Shown: positions 28,266-37,216, numbered from the stretch's first letter. The stretch: 64,000 nt of DNA from Bacillus sp. Bos-x628 (GCF_040500475.1 NZ_CP159358.1:930001-994000); one strand, 5' to 3'. Numbers and translations are program-made. Notes: a model not told the origin generated them from the letters alone.

Positions 28266-29550
28266 TTTCTCCTTTGACAAGCTTGACATGTCCCGATATT
28301 TGCTGCTCTTTAAAACGCTCAATCACATAGGTGAGACCATTATTAAAGCTGTCTAAATAAGGATGATCAATCTGCTCAGGATCTCCCATCAGCACAATTT
28401 TACTTCCCTCTCCTACTCGTGTTAACAACGTTTTCACCTCATGTTTTGTTAGATTTTGCGCCTCATCAATGATAATAAATTGATCAGGGATACTTCTTCC
28501 TCGAATGTATGTCAAAGCTTCCACTTGAATAGAGCCAATCCCAGCTAATATGGCATCCAGTTCACCTGTTTTATTTGTATTAAATAAAAATTCAAGGTTA
28601 TCATAAATCGGCTGCATCCACGGTCTGAGCTTCTCTTCCTTTTCTCCTGGTAAATACCCTAAATCCTTACCAACTGGAACGATCGAGCGTGCCACTATTA
28701 ATTTTTTATACAAACCCAGATCCTCTGTTTGCATGAGCCCGGCAGCAAGTGCAAGCAATGTTTTGCCCGTACCCGCCTTTCCAATGAGCGTCACAAGCGG
28801 AATATCACGACGCAAGAGTAATTCTAGTGCCATGGTCTGCTGTACGTTTTTCGGGCGGATTCCCCAAACATACTCTTGATCATAAATGAGCCGCTTGATG
28901 TGACCTGCTTTTTGATCAAGCATTCCTAAAGCAGATCCGCCTTCATTCCCCTTCATAATGACAAATTGATGAGGATTTAATGGATAATTTGTTACCTCTT
29001 TCACTTGTAATTGATTCTGTTGATAAAATGTATTTAATAGCTCAGTGGGAATATATAACTCGTTATAGCCATTATCAATGTCTTCATCTTGAAGCACTCG
29101 ATCACTTAAGAAATCCTCTGCTTGTAGTCCAATGGCATCAGCTTTCACACGCACAAGGACATCCTTACTCACCAAAATGACCGGCCTGCCATGAGGCTTT
29201 GTCGCTTCTTCTAAACTTAAATTTTTCGCTACAGCCAAAATCCGATTATCATTTGTTTTTTCGATAAAAATTTCCTGCAGTTCATGGAAAGAGCGATGAT
29301 TCAATTCAATTCGCAGCGTTCCTTTTGACTCTAGCGTAATTTTCTCATGAAGTTTCCCTTTTGATCGCAAGCCGTCAATCAGGCGTGAGACACGCCGAGC
29401 ATTTTGCCCTATCTCGTCCATATATCTTTTTTTCGAATCTACTTCTTCTAACACAACGGCCGGAATCACGACCTCATTGTCCTCAAATGAAAAGATTGAA
29501 TTCGGATCCTGTAATAACACATTTGTGTCTAATACATAAATTTTACTCAG
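28228..29550 (-). CDS. phoH2: PhoH2 (YlaK), PIN-PhoH RNA helicase/ribonuclease
   Basis: The protein has an N-terminal PIN ribonuclease domain (YVLDTNVLLQ, with the catalytic Asp, through about residue 150) and a C-terminal PhoH ATPase with Walker A GKAGTGKTLLALAAG and Walker B FIIIDEAQNL. Mycobacterial PhoH2 unwinds and cleaves RNA. The first ATG/GTG/TTG in frame is GTG at 29520, which would remove the PIN motif. The only upstream start before an in-frame stop is CTG at 29550, eight bases after AGGAGG; this gives 440 residues, near the B. subtilis size. I therefore annotate a CTG start. Confidence 0.88.
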   Translation of the reverse strand: MSKIYVLDTNVLLQDPNSIFSFEDNEVVIPAVVLEEVDSKKRYMDEIGQNARRVSRLIDGLRSKGKLHEKITLESKGTLRIELNHRSFHELQEIFIEKTNDNRILAVAKNLSLEEATKPHGRPVILVSKDVLVRVKADAIGLQAEDFLSDRVLQDEDIDNGYNELYIPTELLNTFYQQNQLQVKEVTNYPLNPHQFVIMKGNEGGSALGMLDQKAGHIKRLIYDQEYVWGIRPKNVQQTMALELLLRRDIPLVTLIGKAGTGKTLLALAAGLMQTEDLGLYKKLIVARSIVPVGKDLGYLPGEKEEKLRPWMQPIYDNLEFLFNTNKTGELDAILAGIGSIQVEALTYIRGRSIPDQFIIIDEAQNLTKHEVKTLLTRVGEGSKIVLMGDPEQIDHPYLDSFNNGLTYVIERFKEQQISGHVKLVKGERSGLAQLAADLL

Positions 29551-29690
29551 GTCCTTCGCCTCCTGATCGGGGTTTCATTCATCCTTGTCTTTCCCAAAAC
29601 GATTGTTAAAATATATGTTTTCATGAATAAAGTTAGAAGGTTAATTCAACAATAAAATAAATCATGCAGTTTGTGAAGGAGGAAATACAA

Positions 29691-30308
29691 ATGCGTCTGT
29701 TTTTTAAGCTCTTGATGATTCAGACCATCTTTTTATTAGGCGCTTGTCAGCAGCAGGAAAAGCACGAGACTGGCGCTGGGCAAGAAGGACGCGAGCGCTT
29801 GGTTCGGGTGTCAGACTCATCAAAGAAAACAACCGATCACGCCCGCTCATCGACAGATGTAGCACAACATCTCGTGAACGTGACAGAGCATGTAGCAGAT
29901 GTAAAAGATGCAACTGCCGTTGTCATAGGCCGCTATGCTGTCGTTGGAATTGATGTAAAAGATGATTTAGATCGAAGTAAGGTAGAAACCATTAAATATT
30001 CGGTAGCTAAAGCGCTGAAAAATGATCCTGAAGGTGCAAATGCTGTCGTTGTCGCTGATCCTGATACAGTCAGCAGATTAAAACAAATGGGCAAAGAAAT
30101 ACAAAAAGGACGTCCTGTAAGCGGTATTATGGATGAGCTTGCTGCCATTGTCGGACGCGTTATGCCAGAGATGCCTCATAATGAAATCGATCGTAGCGAA
30201 ACGGACCCGACAAACGATGCTAATCATCAGCTCAAGCAAAACGATCAAAAACAATTAGAAAAAAACCAAAACGATCAATCAAACCATCATATGAATCATA
30301 AGAAATAA
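29691..30308 (+). CDS. ylaJ: YlaJ, YhcN/YlaJ-family sporulation lipoprotein
   Basis: The 205-residue protein has a lipoprotein signal peptide with lipobox LGAC, then the YhcN/YlaJ domain (about residues 65-160: NVTEHVADVKDATAVVIGRY, DRSKVETIKYSVAKALKND). The C-terminal tail is polar and rich in Gln, Asn, Lys and His. Members are spore or forespore membrane lipoproteins that affect germination. ATG at 29691 follows AAGGAGGAAATACAA. It diverges from phoH2. Confidence 0.9.
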   Translation: MRLFFKLLMIQTIFLLGACQQQEKHETGAGQEGRERLVRVSDSSKKTTDHARSSTDVAQHLVNVTEHVADVKDATAVVIGRYAVVGIDVKDDLDRSKVETIKYSVAKALKNDPEGANAVVVADPDTVSRLKQMGKEIQKGRPVSGIMDELAAIVGRVMPEMPHNEIDRSETDPTNDANHQLKQNDQKQLEKNQNDQSNHHMNHKK

Positions 30309-30311
30309 TGT

Positions 30312-30348
30312 AAACGGCTTATACCTCCTGTGATATAAGCCGTTTTCG
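30312..30348 (+). terminator. Terminator of ylaJ
   Basis: Perfect 12-bp stem (30312-30323 with 30334-30345, AAACGGCTTATA/TATAAGCCGTTT) followed by T-rich sequence. Confidence 0.85.
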
Positions 30349-30407
30349 ATGTTAATTCAAGTCAGTGATAAAACGTGCTATAATAAGGTCAATGGAGTGA
30401 GGTGAAA

Positions 30408-30632
30408 ATGGTGAGAGTGAAATGCTCGTTATGTGATACGCTTGAAACAATTGATGACGATACATTGGTTGCTAAACGGTTAAGAAATCGACCGATTCAT
30501 ACATATATGTGCGATGTTTGCCATGAAAGAATTAAAATAAAGACTGAAGATCGCATTAAAACTGGCAGATTCTCTCTTTATCAAGATCCTGCGACAAAAG
30601 AGAAAAAGAAGAAAAAAGAACGAAAAACATGA
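30408..30632 (+). CDS. ylaI: YlaI, small zinc-ribbon protein (DUF2197)
   Basis: This is a 74-residue basic protein with two Cys pairs, CSLC near the N-terminus and CDVC in the middle, forming a probable zinc ribbon, and a Lys-rich tail (KEKKKKKERKT). Function is unknown; the basic tail could contact nucleic acid. ATG at 30408 is supported by GGAGTG eight bases upstream; nearby GTG codons are alternatives. It converges on ylaH. Confidence 0.82.
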   Translation: MVRVKCSLCDTLETIDDDTLVAKRLRNRPIHTYMCDVCHERIKIKTEDRIKTGRFSLYQDPATKEKKKKKERKT

Positions 30633-30635
30633 AAA

Positions 30636-30664
30636 AAGACCTGACATATCATCAGGTCTTTTTA
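30636..30664. terminator. Terminator between ylaI and ylaH
   Basis: A 9-bp stem (30636-30644 with 30652-30660, AAGACCTGA/TCAGGTCTT) is flanked by A and T runs usable in both directions. Confidence 0.85.
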
Positions 30665-30985
30665 CGTATTCACCGTTCCCTCTTTTCTCGCACGATGCAG
30701 CCGTATTTTATAAATAATCAAAATGGTAGCTGCCACAACAAGACCTTCCGCCACTGGCAAAAAGATCCCTAGAAATGTAAGAAACGTACATCCAAAAATT
30801 AAAAACAAGTAAATAATGATTGCTTTTAATATCGGTAAACGTCTTGCAAAGCCGAGCTTAAAAACAATAATCGCTAAAACAAGGACAGTGCCATAAAGAA
30901 TCCACATCCCTGTTTGTGGATTTTCATCGACACGATACAACATGGCGAAAAAAGATAAATGCTCACTTACTTCCTGTTCATTCAA
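30662..30985 (-). CDS. ylaH: YlaH-like membrane protein
   Basis: The 107-residue protein has an N-terminal polar segment and three hydrophobic stretches (about residues 27-45, 52-72 and 75-95), ending in a basic tail, typical of the YlaH-like family of Bacilli. Function unknown. The start is TTG at 30985 after GGGGAGGG. It lies 54 bases downstream of typA and is probably co-transcribed. Confidence 0.82.
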   Translation of the reverse strand: MNEQEVSEHLSFFAMLYRVDENPQTGMWILYGTVLVLAIIVFKLGFARRLPILKAIIIYLFLIFGCTFLTFLGIFLPVAEGLVVAATILIIYKIRLHRARKEGTVNT

Positions 30986-31039
30986 AAAGATTCCCTCCCC
31001 TTATATTTCAGGGTTCTATCTTTTTATTTCTTCATGGAA

Positions 31040-32878
31040 TTAAGATAATCCTGCTAGCTTTTTCTTCTTCGCTGCTTTCTCACGTTCGTTTTTATCTAAA
31101 ATTTTCTTTCTTAGACGAATAGATTTAGGTGTGACTTCACAATATTCGTCATCATTTAAATACTCAAGAGATTCCTCAAGTGACATAATACGTGGTTTTT
31201 TCATACTCACAGTTTGATCTTTTGTTGCTGAGCGTACGTTTGTTTGTTGTTTCATACGGCTAATGTTTACAACAAGGTCATTCTCACGGTTATGCTCACC
31301 GACAATCATTCCTTGATATACTTCCGTACCCGGTTCAACAAAGATCACACCACGCTCTTCTACCCCTTGGATTCCATAAGCTGTCGCTTTACCTGTTTCC
31401 ATAGAAACAAGTACACCTTGACGGCGTCCACCAACTTGACCAGACTGCATTGGCTGGTAGCTGTCAAAAGTATGGTTAAGAATACCAAAACCACGCGTTA
31501 ATGAGAGAAATTCAGTTGAATATCCGATTAAACCACGTGATGGAACATGAAAGATCAGGCGAACTTGACCGTTCCCATTATTAATCATGTCAATCATTTC
31601 ACCTTTTCTTGCGCCCATTGATTCCATAACAGAACCAGTATGCTCTTCTGGAACATCAATTTGAACACGCTCAACAGGCTCACATCGAACACCATCAATT
31701 TCTTTTACAATAACTTCTGGTTTCGATACTTGTAATTCGAAACCTTCACGTCTCATATTCTCAATCAGAATAGATAAGTGAAGCTCTCCACGTCCAGAAA
31801 CAATCCATGCATCAGGTGAATCAGTAGGATCAACACGAAGACTTACGTCTGTTTGAAGTTGCTGCTTTAGACGCTCTTCAATTTTACGTGATGTCACATA
31901 TTTCCCTTCACGCCCTGCAAACGGACTGTTATTCACGACAAACGTCATTTGAAGTGTTGGCTCATCAATACGAAGGATTGGAAGTGCCTCTTGGTGTTCT
32001 ACTGGACAAACTGTTTCACCAACGTTAATGTCTTCCATACCAGATACGGCAACAAGATCCCCAGCTTTCGCTTCGTTGATTTCAACTCGTTTTAGACCTT
32101 GGAAACCAAAAATCTTGGTTACACGGAATTGTTTGACACTGCCATCAACTTTCATCAGTGCCACTTGCTGACCTACCTGCATCGTTCCTCTAAATACACG
32201 ACCGATCCCAATTCTTCCAACATAATCATTGTAATCAAGTAGTGCGACTTGGAATTGAAGCGGCTCTTCATGGTTGTCAATTGGACTTGGAATATGGTTA
32301 ACAATCGCTTCAAATAAAGCTTCCATGTTTTCATCTTGCTTGCTCGCATCATGACTTGCTGTACCATTGATTGCTGATGCATACACAACTGGGAATTCAA
32401 GCTGTTCTTCTGTCGCATCCAATTCAATAAACAGGTCAATGACTTCATCCACAACTTCATTAGGACGAGCAAAGTCACGGTCAATTTTATTGACAACGAC
32501 AATTGGTGTTAAGTTTTGCTCAAGTGCTTTTTTTAGCACAAATCGTGTTTGAGGCATACAGCCTTCATAAGCATCCACAACTAGAAGTACACCATCTACC
32601 ATTTTCATGATACGCTCAACTTCACCACCGAAATCGGCGTGTCCAGGTGTATCTAAAATATTAATGCGTGTATCTTTATAATGGATCGCAGTATTTTTAG
32701 CTAAAATTGTAATACCGCGCTCTCGCTCTAAATCATTTGAGTCCATGGCTCTTTCAGCGATATTTTCATTTGCTCGGAAAGTACCGGCTTGATGGAGCAA
32801 TTGGTCAACAAGCGTCGTTTTACCATGGTCAACGTGGGCAATAATTGCGATGTTGCGAAGGTCTTTTCGAAGTTTCAC
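31040..32878 (-). CDS. typA: Ribosome-associated GTPase TypA/BipA
   Basis: BipA is a translational GTPase resembling EF-G that binds the 70S ribosome and helps 50S assembly, mainly at low temperature. The 612-residue protein has G1 [18 protein letters not shown]3 [21 protein letters not shown]4 NKIDR, and the C-terminal BipA-specific domain ([35 protein letters not shown]). GTG at 32878 follows AGGAG by eight bases. Confidence 0.97.
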   Translation of the reverse strand: MKLRKDLRNIAIIAHVDHGKTTLVDQLLHQAGTFRANENIAERAMDSNDLERERGITILAKNTAIHYKDTRINILDTPGHADFGGEVERIMKMVDGVLLVVDAYEGCMPQTRFVLKKALEQNLTPIVVVNKIDRDFARPNEVVDEVIDLFIELDATEEQLEFPVVYASAINGTASHDASKQDENMEALFEAIVNHIPSPIDNHEEPLQFQVALLDYNDYVGRIGIGRVFRGTMQVGQQVALMKVDGSVKQFRVTKIFGFQGLKRVEINEAKAGDLVAVSGMEDINVGETVCPVEHQEALPILRIDEPTLQMTFVVNNSPFAGREGKYVTSRKIEERLKQQLQTDVSLRVDPTDSPDAWIVSGRGELHLSILIENMRREGFELQVSKPEVIVKEIDGVRCEPVERVQIDVPEEHTGSVMESMGARKGEMIDMINNGNGQVRLIFHVPSRGLIGYSTEFLSLTRGFGILNHTFDSYQPMQSGQVGGRRQGVLVSMETGKATAYGIQGVEERGVIFVEPGTEVYQGMIVGEHNRENDLVVNISRMKQQTNVRSATKDQTVSMKKPRIMSLEESLEYLNDDEYCEVTPKSIRLRKKILDKNEREKAAKKKKLAGLS

Positions 32879-32913
32879 ATTTTCATCTCCTAAAATAAAT
32901 AGATAACTTTCAT

Positions 32914-32922
32914 ATTATATCA
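32914..32922 (-). promoter_or_regulatory. Extended -10 promoter element of typA
   Basis: TGATATAAT on the minus strand is a perfect -10 with the extended TGn motif, 35 bases before the start codon. No good -35 is visible. Confidence 0.5.
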
Positions 32923-32990
32923 CAATCCCCTTTAAAAGCCGATTGTTTTTCTGTAAACTGATATTAACTCTATAAAAAGGATGGAGACAA

Positions 32991-33167
32991 ATGAAACGAA
33001 TCAAATGGCTTCTATTACTATGTGCATTTCTTGCAGTGGTCAGTATGGCGTTTATTGGAGTATCTGTAGCTGAAAAAAACATACTCGGAACAATTATCAG
33101 TATCGTTTTCGTCATGGTTTTCATGGGTACAGGATTTACATTAAAAAGAAAATTAAACGTATCATAA
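32991..33167 (+). CDS. ylaF: YlaF, small membrane protein
   Basis: This 58-codon gene encodes MKRIKWLLLLCAFLAVVSMA and continues with a second helix (ILGTIISIVFVMVFMGTGF) before a short basic tail. Two transmembrane segments fill nearly the whole protein. AAAGGATGGAG precedes the ATG. Position (between typA and ylaE) and size match B. subtilis YlaF (about 62 residues). Function unknown; it diverges from typA. Confidence 0.82.
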   Translation: MKRIKWLLLLCAFLAVVSMAFIGVSVAEKNILGTIISIVFVMVFMGTGFTLKRKLNVS

Positions 33168-33178
33168 AAAATTTTTGC

Positions 33179-33216
33179 AAGTCTTCTGCATTTTACACAG
33201 TAGAAGGCTTTTTATT
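33179..33216 (+). terminator. Terminator of ylaF
   Basis: AAGTCTTCTGC (33179-33189) pairs with GTAGAAGGCTT (33200-33210) with G-T pairs, then TTTATTTTG. The rest of the gap to 33443 holds no gene; I see no convincing promoter there. Confidence 0.7.
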
Positions 33217-33443
33217 TTGAACAATTCCAGACCATCAACCTATGAATTGCCCAGTTTCTAGTTTGAACTTAAGCAATGGGTTAGCCAACATAAGCAATAT
33301 GCCCCTCTTTGCGATTCGACAAGAACGTTTATAGTTCTCCAAAATCAAACACAATGTTACATTTACCCTATTCTTCCATGAAGTTTCTCATGGTATGCTG
33401 TTCTTGCAACAAAAATTTAACAGAAAAGGGAGAGAAAAGAAGC

Positions 33444-34079
33444 ATGAAGAAGTTATTGAGCAAATCGCTCAGCTCTGTTGTATTTTTCGCTTTAGCCATC
33501 ATTCTTACTTTCACAACAGTAGCTCCTGGGCAAGCCAAAGCTGCAACCTTCAAAGGGATTCCTTTTGAGCAGCAAGAAATCATTAAGAATTTATTGGAGA
33601 AAAACGGGCGTGTCATCAACATCCTCATCAATTCATTTGTTGTGGAAGATAACAGCTACACATTTGATGTGAAGAAAGCTGTTGAGCTTGGTCTTACAGA
33701 GGAAGAAGCTGCAACTGCTGAAAAATTCTTAGATCGTGCAGCTGTTCTAACAATCGTTTTCAGTGAAAGCATCACTAAAAACGATAAAGGAAAGTTAGCA
33801 TTTGACGCAAAGAAAGCTGTTGAGCTTGGTCTTACTAAAGAAGAAGCTGAAAAATTTGAAAAACTTTTCAAATCAGTAATCAGAATTGTTGATCTTGCAG
33901 GAGATGCACTTGTTCTAGACAAAAAAGGGAATGTCGTAATTGATTCTAAAATTGCAAAAGGTCTTGGGTTCAGCTCTACTGAATTACTTGTGATCAACCA
34001 ATTGCTAAAGAAAATCCCTCAAGAGCAACTTAAAACTTTCTATGATGCAATTCAAATTGCTAAAGAAAAATTAAGCTAA
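33444..34079 (+). CDS. Secreted alpha-helical repeat protein of unknown function
   Basis: The predicted 211-residue product has a clear signal peptide (basic MKKLLSKSL, hydrophobic core, cleavage near GQAKAA). The mature part contains a repeated unit: FDVKKAVELGLTEEEA and FDAKKAVELGLTKEEA, 46 residues apart, and a weaker third copy IDSKIAKGLGFSSTE. ATG at 33444 follows AAAGGGAGAG. It is at the position of ylaE in B. subtilis but I cannot confirm that it is the same family. No enzyme motif or cysteine is visible in the mature part. It may be an extracellular structural, antimicrobial or stress protein; this is open. Confidence 0.8.
   Translation: MKKLLSKSLSSVVFFALAIILTFTTVAPGQAKAATFKGIPFEQQEIIKNLLEKNGRVINILINSFVVEDNSYTFDVKKAVELGLTEEEAATAEKFLDRAAVLTIVFSESITKNDKGKLAFDAKKAVELGLTKEEAEKFEKLFKSVIRIVDLAGDALVLDKKGNVVIDSKIAKGLGFSSTELLVINQLLKKIPQEQLKTFYDAIQIAKEKLS
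33672..33834 (+). repeat. Internal duplication, identical 25-base segments
   Basis: The same 25 bases occur at 33672-33696 and 33810-33834 (138 bases = 46 codons apart), coding for KKAVELGL. Identity at silent sites suggests a recent duplication or conversion. Confidence 0.85.
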
Positions 34080-34085
34080 GCTCTA

Positions 34086-34120
34086 AAACCCCATCTGGAC
34101 GAACCAGATGGGGTTGTTTT
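34086..34120. terminator. Bidirectional terminator before ylaD
   Basis: Perfect 11-bp stem (34088-34098 with 34104-34114, ACCCCATCTGG/CCAGATGGGGT) with A-rich and T-rich flanks between convergent genes. Confidence 0.9.
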
Positions 34121-34418
34121 ATTTGAACCAATAGAGGATGACCATGACAACGTATACTATACCAAACGCTATGCATGCTCTGAGTAAAAGTTTTCCGAAA
34201 TAACGTTCTTTAAATTTTCTTTTTTCTTCATTTTCATCCATATATGGTATTGGATTTTCTGACATCTTTATGAGTGGTATAGGCTCTATCATTTCTCGAT
34301 AAAGATGACTGCATATTTCACATGAACGTAAGTGCTCCTCGACTATTTTTTTTGTCTCTGCACTACAATCCCCTTCTATATAAAGTGGCAGCAGTTCTTT
34401 GATAAGATAACAGCTCAT
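34119..34418 (-). CDS. ylaD: YlaD, anti-sigma factor for YlaC
   Basis: The 99-residue protein has an N-terminal zinc anti-sigma domain (ZAS-like: LPLYIEGDCSAETKKIVEEHLRSCEIC in part, with the His-Cys-x2-Cys core) and one C-terminal membrane helix (LLRACIAFGIVYVVMVILYW). It should hold the ECF sigma factor YlaC inactive at the membrane. Its ATG overlaps the ylaC stop in ATGA, so the pair is made in fixed proportion. Confidence 0.9.
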   Translation of the reverse strand: MSCYLIKELLPLYIEGDCSAETKKIVEEHLRSCEICSHLYREMIEPIPLIKMSENPIPYMDENEEKRKFKERYFGKLLLRACIAFGIVYVVMVILYWFK

Positions 34419-34933
34419 TTATTGAACTCCTCACAATGTAACATTCGTTTCAGTTCTAATCTTGCTCGATGAAGGGTTGTTTTTACTTTAGATAATTTCC
34501 AATTCAGAATTTCAGCCACTTCTTCATAAGATAATTCCTGTATTTCTCTTAAAATGAGCACATCCCTGTAAGTATCCTTCAACTGATTGATATTGGTCCA
34601 CAGCCTTTGAATGTCAGCTTGTTTTTCTATGTGATCTTCTGGTGTGGTGAAAGACTGTTGCTCTATCTGATCAAAATCTTCTACATCTGTAAAAGAGCGC
34701 TTCACTTTTCGTCGATAGTCATTTACAAATGTGTGATATGCGATGGTATAAAGCCATGTTTTTATACTAGAATGCCCTTTAAAAGAAGATAACCCATGCA
34801 GTGCCTTGATAAATACGTCCTGTGACAAGTCCTTTGCCGTTTCAATATTTCCTGTACGGCGATATAAATATTTTGTAATTTCCTGATAATGTTCTTCATA
34901 TATTTTTTCAATCTGATGAGTTGATTTGGCCAT
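34415..34933 (-). CDS. ylaC: ECF RNA polymerase sigma factor YlaC
   Basis: The 172-residue protein has sigma-70 region 2 (YRRTGNIETAKDLSQDVFIK, residues about 25-45, and WLYTIAYHTFVNDYRR) and region 4 (LREIQELSYEEVAEILNWKL), typical of ECF sigma factors. ATG at 34933 overlaps the ylaB stop in TAATG; no separate ribosome-binding site is visible, so translation is coupled. The YlaC regulon in B. subtilis is small, with links to oxidative stress reported. Confidence 0.93.
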   Translation of the reverse strand: MAKSTHQIEKIYEEHYQEITKYLYRRTGNIETAKDLSQDVFIKALHGLSSFKGHSSIKTWLYTIAYHTFVNDYRRKVKRSFTDVEDFDQIEQQSFTTPEDHIEKQADIQRLWTNINQLKDTYRDVLILREIQELSYEEVAEILNWKLSKVKTTLHRARLELKRMLHCEEFNK

Positions 34934-35190
34934 TAAAAATAAAACCACACAGTCATCCAAATGGATAATAAAATAAAACAGGTGTATAGCATATAGATGA
35001 AAACTTTCATATGTCTCAACTGGCTATAATCATTCTCAATCAGTTCTTTAGACTGCTCATTTTCCGCCAAAGAATGCTGATACTGTTCCTCATGAATTTT
35101 CATCCAATTCGCAGCCTCTTCTTCTAATTCCCCTTCCTGATACAACTCATATAAGTCTTGAAAGATTGCTTGTTTCTCTTTATCTGTCAA
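34933..35190 (-). CDS. ylaB: YlaB, small membrane protein of the ylaABCD operon
   Basis: This protein of about 85 residues has an acidic helical N-terminal part (DLYELYQEGELEEEAANWMK) and one C-terminal transmembrane helix (MKVFIYMLYTCFILLSIWMT). Function is unknown. I chose TTG at 35190, seven bases after AGAGGTG; it overlaps the ylaA end by 11 bases. A more upstream ATG (35217) lies inside ylaA. Confidence 0.75.
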   Translation of the reverse strand: MTDKEKQAIFQDLYELYQEGELEEEAANWMKIHEEQYQHSLAENEQSKELIENDYSQLRHMKVFIYMLYTCFILLSIWMTVWFYF

Positions 35191-37105
35191 AACGGTGCAC
35201 CTCTTTTGTTCGTCCATTTACTTCATATATTTCATGCTCATTTGCTCCGAATGTTTGTATAATGACAAACCACGAAATTCTCATTTCCCCTTCTTTATTG
35301 ATCATTCTCACAGGTTTTATTTGTTTTTTATAGATCATATAAGGGTTATATCTTTTTAACACCTGTTGATAGATCAAATCACGTTCATGATTTGAAATCA
35401 AATGTGGAAGGGATGATTCTGATTGCCAACTTAACTTCATTTCGCTAGCTTCTTTTGTCATATTTAAAGCGGAAGATGAATGATCAAAGAAATACTTCGT
35501 ATGATTTTCTGAACCTGATTTTTTGACAACCTCTGACGGTTGTCTCCCCATAAGGGTTATCAAATCATCATCACTGATTTTTTCTTTTCTCTGATTGAGG
35601 GTTGCTTTAGACAGTTGTATCTCAACCAGTTCTTTTGTTGAACCATTAAATTGAAAAACAGATTGGTCTGCTGCTTTCACTTTCACCAGATGGTTCCAAT
35701 CAAAGTAAAAATCATCAATACTCGTGATTTGGTATGCAGGTGGATGAAGTTTGAGCTGATCATAGATGTTGTTTATTTTTTTTGCAATATCTTTCTCTGT
35801 TATCTTAATCCGGTCTAAATCTTTTAAACGGAAGATTGTGTTAGTGTATTGTGCTTGTAGAAGTGTCTCTCCTTCCCAAGTCGCACCCGCTAAACTCTCA
35901 TGCTCATCATCAGGCATTTTCGACTGAAGCGAAATGGTCGTCTCTCTTTCGTCTTTTTCAATTTTGACATGAATACGGTCCAAATCAACGGTTCGTCCAC
36001 TTCTTTCAAAGAATTCGATCGTTCTTTTCTTATATTCTTGATCGGTTAAAACCTTTCCCTTTGCATGTCCTTGATAAGAATAGCTTTTTAATTCGCCTGT
36101 AAAAGCGGAAATATTGACTTCATATTCATCATCAACAAACAAGTAATGATATTCAATCGGCTGATCACTAGCCTTTACATGTAATTGATGATTAGCAGGC
36201 ACAAATTTCATTGCGAGTTCTTTCGCACTTTTTGCAGATAGAGGGTGATCATCATCCGAGAAAGTATCGGTGATTTCCGTTTTGGTAATTTGAAACAATG
36301 CATGGGGCACGTTCATGATTGGATTGAGTAATAGCATAAAAAAGACTGCAATGCTTCCTATCATCAACTGTCTCCATCTTACCTTGTTTTTTAATAAAAC
36401 ATCTAATAAATAAATGGTCATAAAACTTCCTGCTGCTGTCACAATAATGACGATCGATTTCAGCGAGGATTGAAGTTGATACTTCGAGATCGAAGGGTAA
36501 AAAATATACAGCAATGCAGCTAAGATAAGACCATAGAACAGGAGCATATCCTTCCTTTTCTGATGCCAAAACAAACGGAAGAAAAGAAACAGGAGCGATA
36601 TCGTAAAACCACACATGAGAGCGATTCCAATAAGGTCTCTCCCCACCAGTCCGACATCACCACTATCATAAAAACGTTTGATTTCAGCTAAGACGATAAA
36701 CACCGTTTGAAATAAGGGCAACAGTAAAACAGATAAATCAAAGGTGAAAAACAAGCCTTTATTTTTTAGAAAAGAAAGCGAAATCACATAATAAAGTGAT
36801 GCAAGCAGAACATAACCATATATCAAAAATTGCATAAAACTTGTTAACACTTCAAATGTTTCAACGGTATAATCCCTAGCATTGACTTGGTGAATCATTT
36901 CAAGTGTCATCCCGCTTAATAGAACAACTCTCAATGCGATTCCCGCATAAAACAGATAACTGTTTTTATTGCCTTTACACAAGGGAATCGTTACATAGAG
37001 GACAAAAAGTCCAAGAACACACCACTGGATGATCTTCATACTGTACTCATTTAAAATAAAGTATCTTTCAAAATGGAGAGATAAATCGCTAAACAAATCA
37101 AACAT
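35180..37105 (-). CDS. ylaA: YlaA, large membrane protein of the ylaABCD operon
   Basis: The 641-residue protein has about eight to nine hydrophobic helices in its first 270 residues, then a large soluble C-terminal part that probably faces outside, with YSYQGHAKGKVLTDQEYKKR and similar PepSY-like alternation of the type ELKSYSYQGH. I recognise no enzyme motif. As the first gene of an ECF sigma operon with anti-sigma YlaD, it may be a sensor or an output of the envelope response (inference). Confidence 0.78.
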   Translation of the reverse strand: MFDLFSDLSLHFERYFILNEYSMKIIQWCVLGLFVLYVTIPLCKGNKNSYLFYAGIALRVVLLSGMTLEMIHQVNARDYTVETFEVLTSFMQFLIYGYVLLASLYYVISLSFLKNKGLFFTFDLSVLLLPLFQTVFIVLAEIKRFYDSGDVGLVGRDLIGIALMCGFTISLLFLFFRLFWHQKRKDMLLFYGLILAALLYIFYPSISKYQLQSSLKSIVIIVTAAGSFMTIYLLDVLLKNKVRWRQLMIGSIAVFFMLLLNPIMNVPHALFQITKTEITDTFSDDDHPLSAKSAKELAMKFVPANHQLHVKASDQPIEYHYLFVDDEYEVNISAFTGELKSYSYQGHAKGKVLTDQEYKKRTIEFFERSGRTVDLDRIHVKIEKDERETTISLQSKMPDDEHESLAGATWEGETLLQAQYTNTIFRLKDLDRIKITEKDIAKKINNIYDQLKLHPPAYQITSIDDFYFDWNHLVKVKAADQSVFQFNGSTKELVEIQLSKATLNQRKEKISDDDLITLMGRQPSEVVKKSGSENHTKYFFDHSSSALNMTKEASEMKLSWQSESSLPHLISNHERDLIYQQVLKRYNPYMIYKKQIKPVRMINKEGEMRISWFVIIQTFGANEHEIYEVNGRTKEVHRFDR

Positions 37106-37141
37106 CTATACACAATCCTTTGCATGAAATTAAGGCCTCGT

Positions 37142-37175
37142 TCGTATAGACATTTGTCTTACCAAAAAGTTTCAT
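37142..37175 (-). promoter_or_regulatory. Putative ECF-type promoter of ylaABCD
   Basis: On the minus strand TGAAACTTTTT (37163-37174) resembles an ECF -35, and CTATACGA lies 16-18 bases further on as a -10 candidate. Autoregulation by YlaC would fit. Confidence 0.45.
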
Positions 37176-37186
37176 CAAAAACAAGA

Positions 37187-37212
37187 AATCACTTCATCCT
37201 CATGAAGTGATT
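37187..37212 (-). terminator. Terminator of suhB
   Basis: The hairpin arms AATCACTTCAT and ATGAAGTGATT (37187-37197 and 37202-37212) lie downstream of ylaA's start region and immediately before the suhB 3' end; T-rich DNA follows on the minus strand, ending suhB transcripts before... the 111-base suhB-ylaA gap. Confidence 0.6.
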
Positions 37213-37216
37213 GTCG

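Noticed and set aside
28228..29520. phoH2 as a 5'-truncated pseudogene
   Set aside because: The missing PIN motif is present in frame just upstream and can be translated from CTG with a good ribosome-binding site, so no truncation or frameshift is needed.
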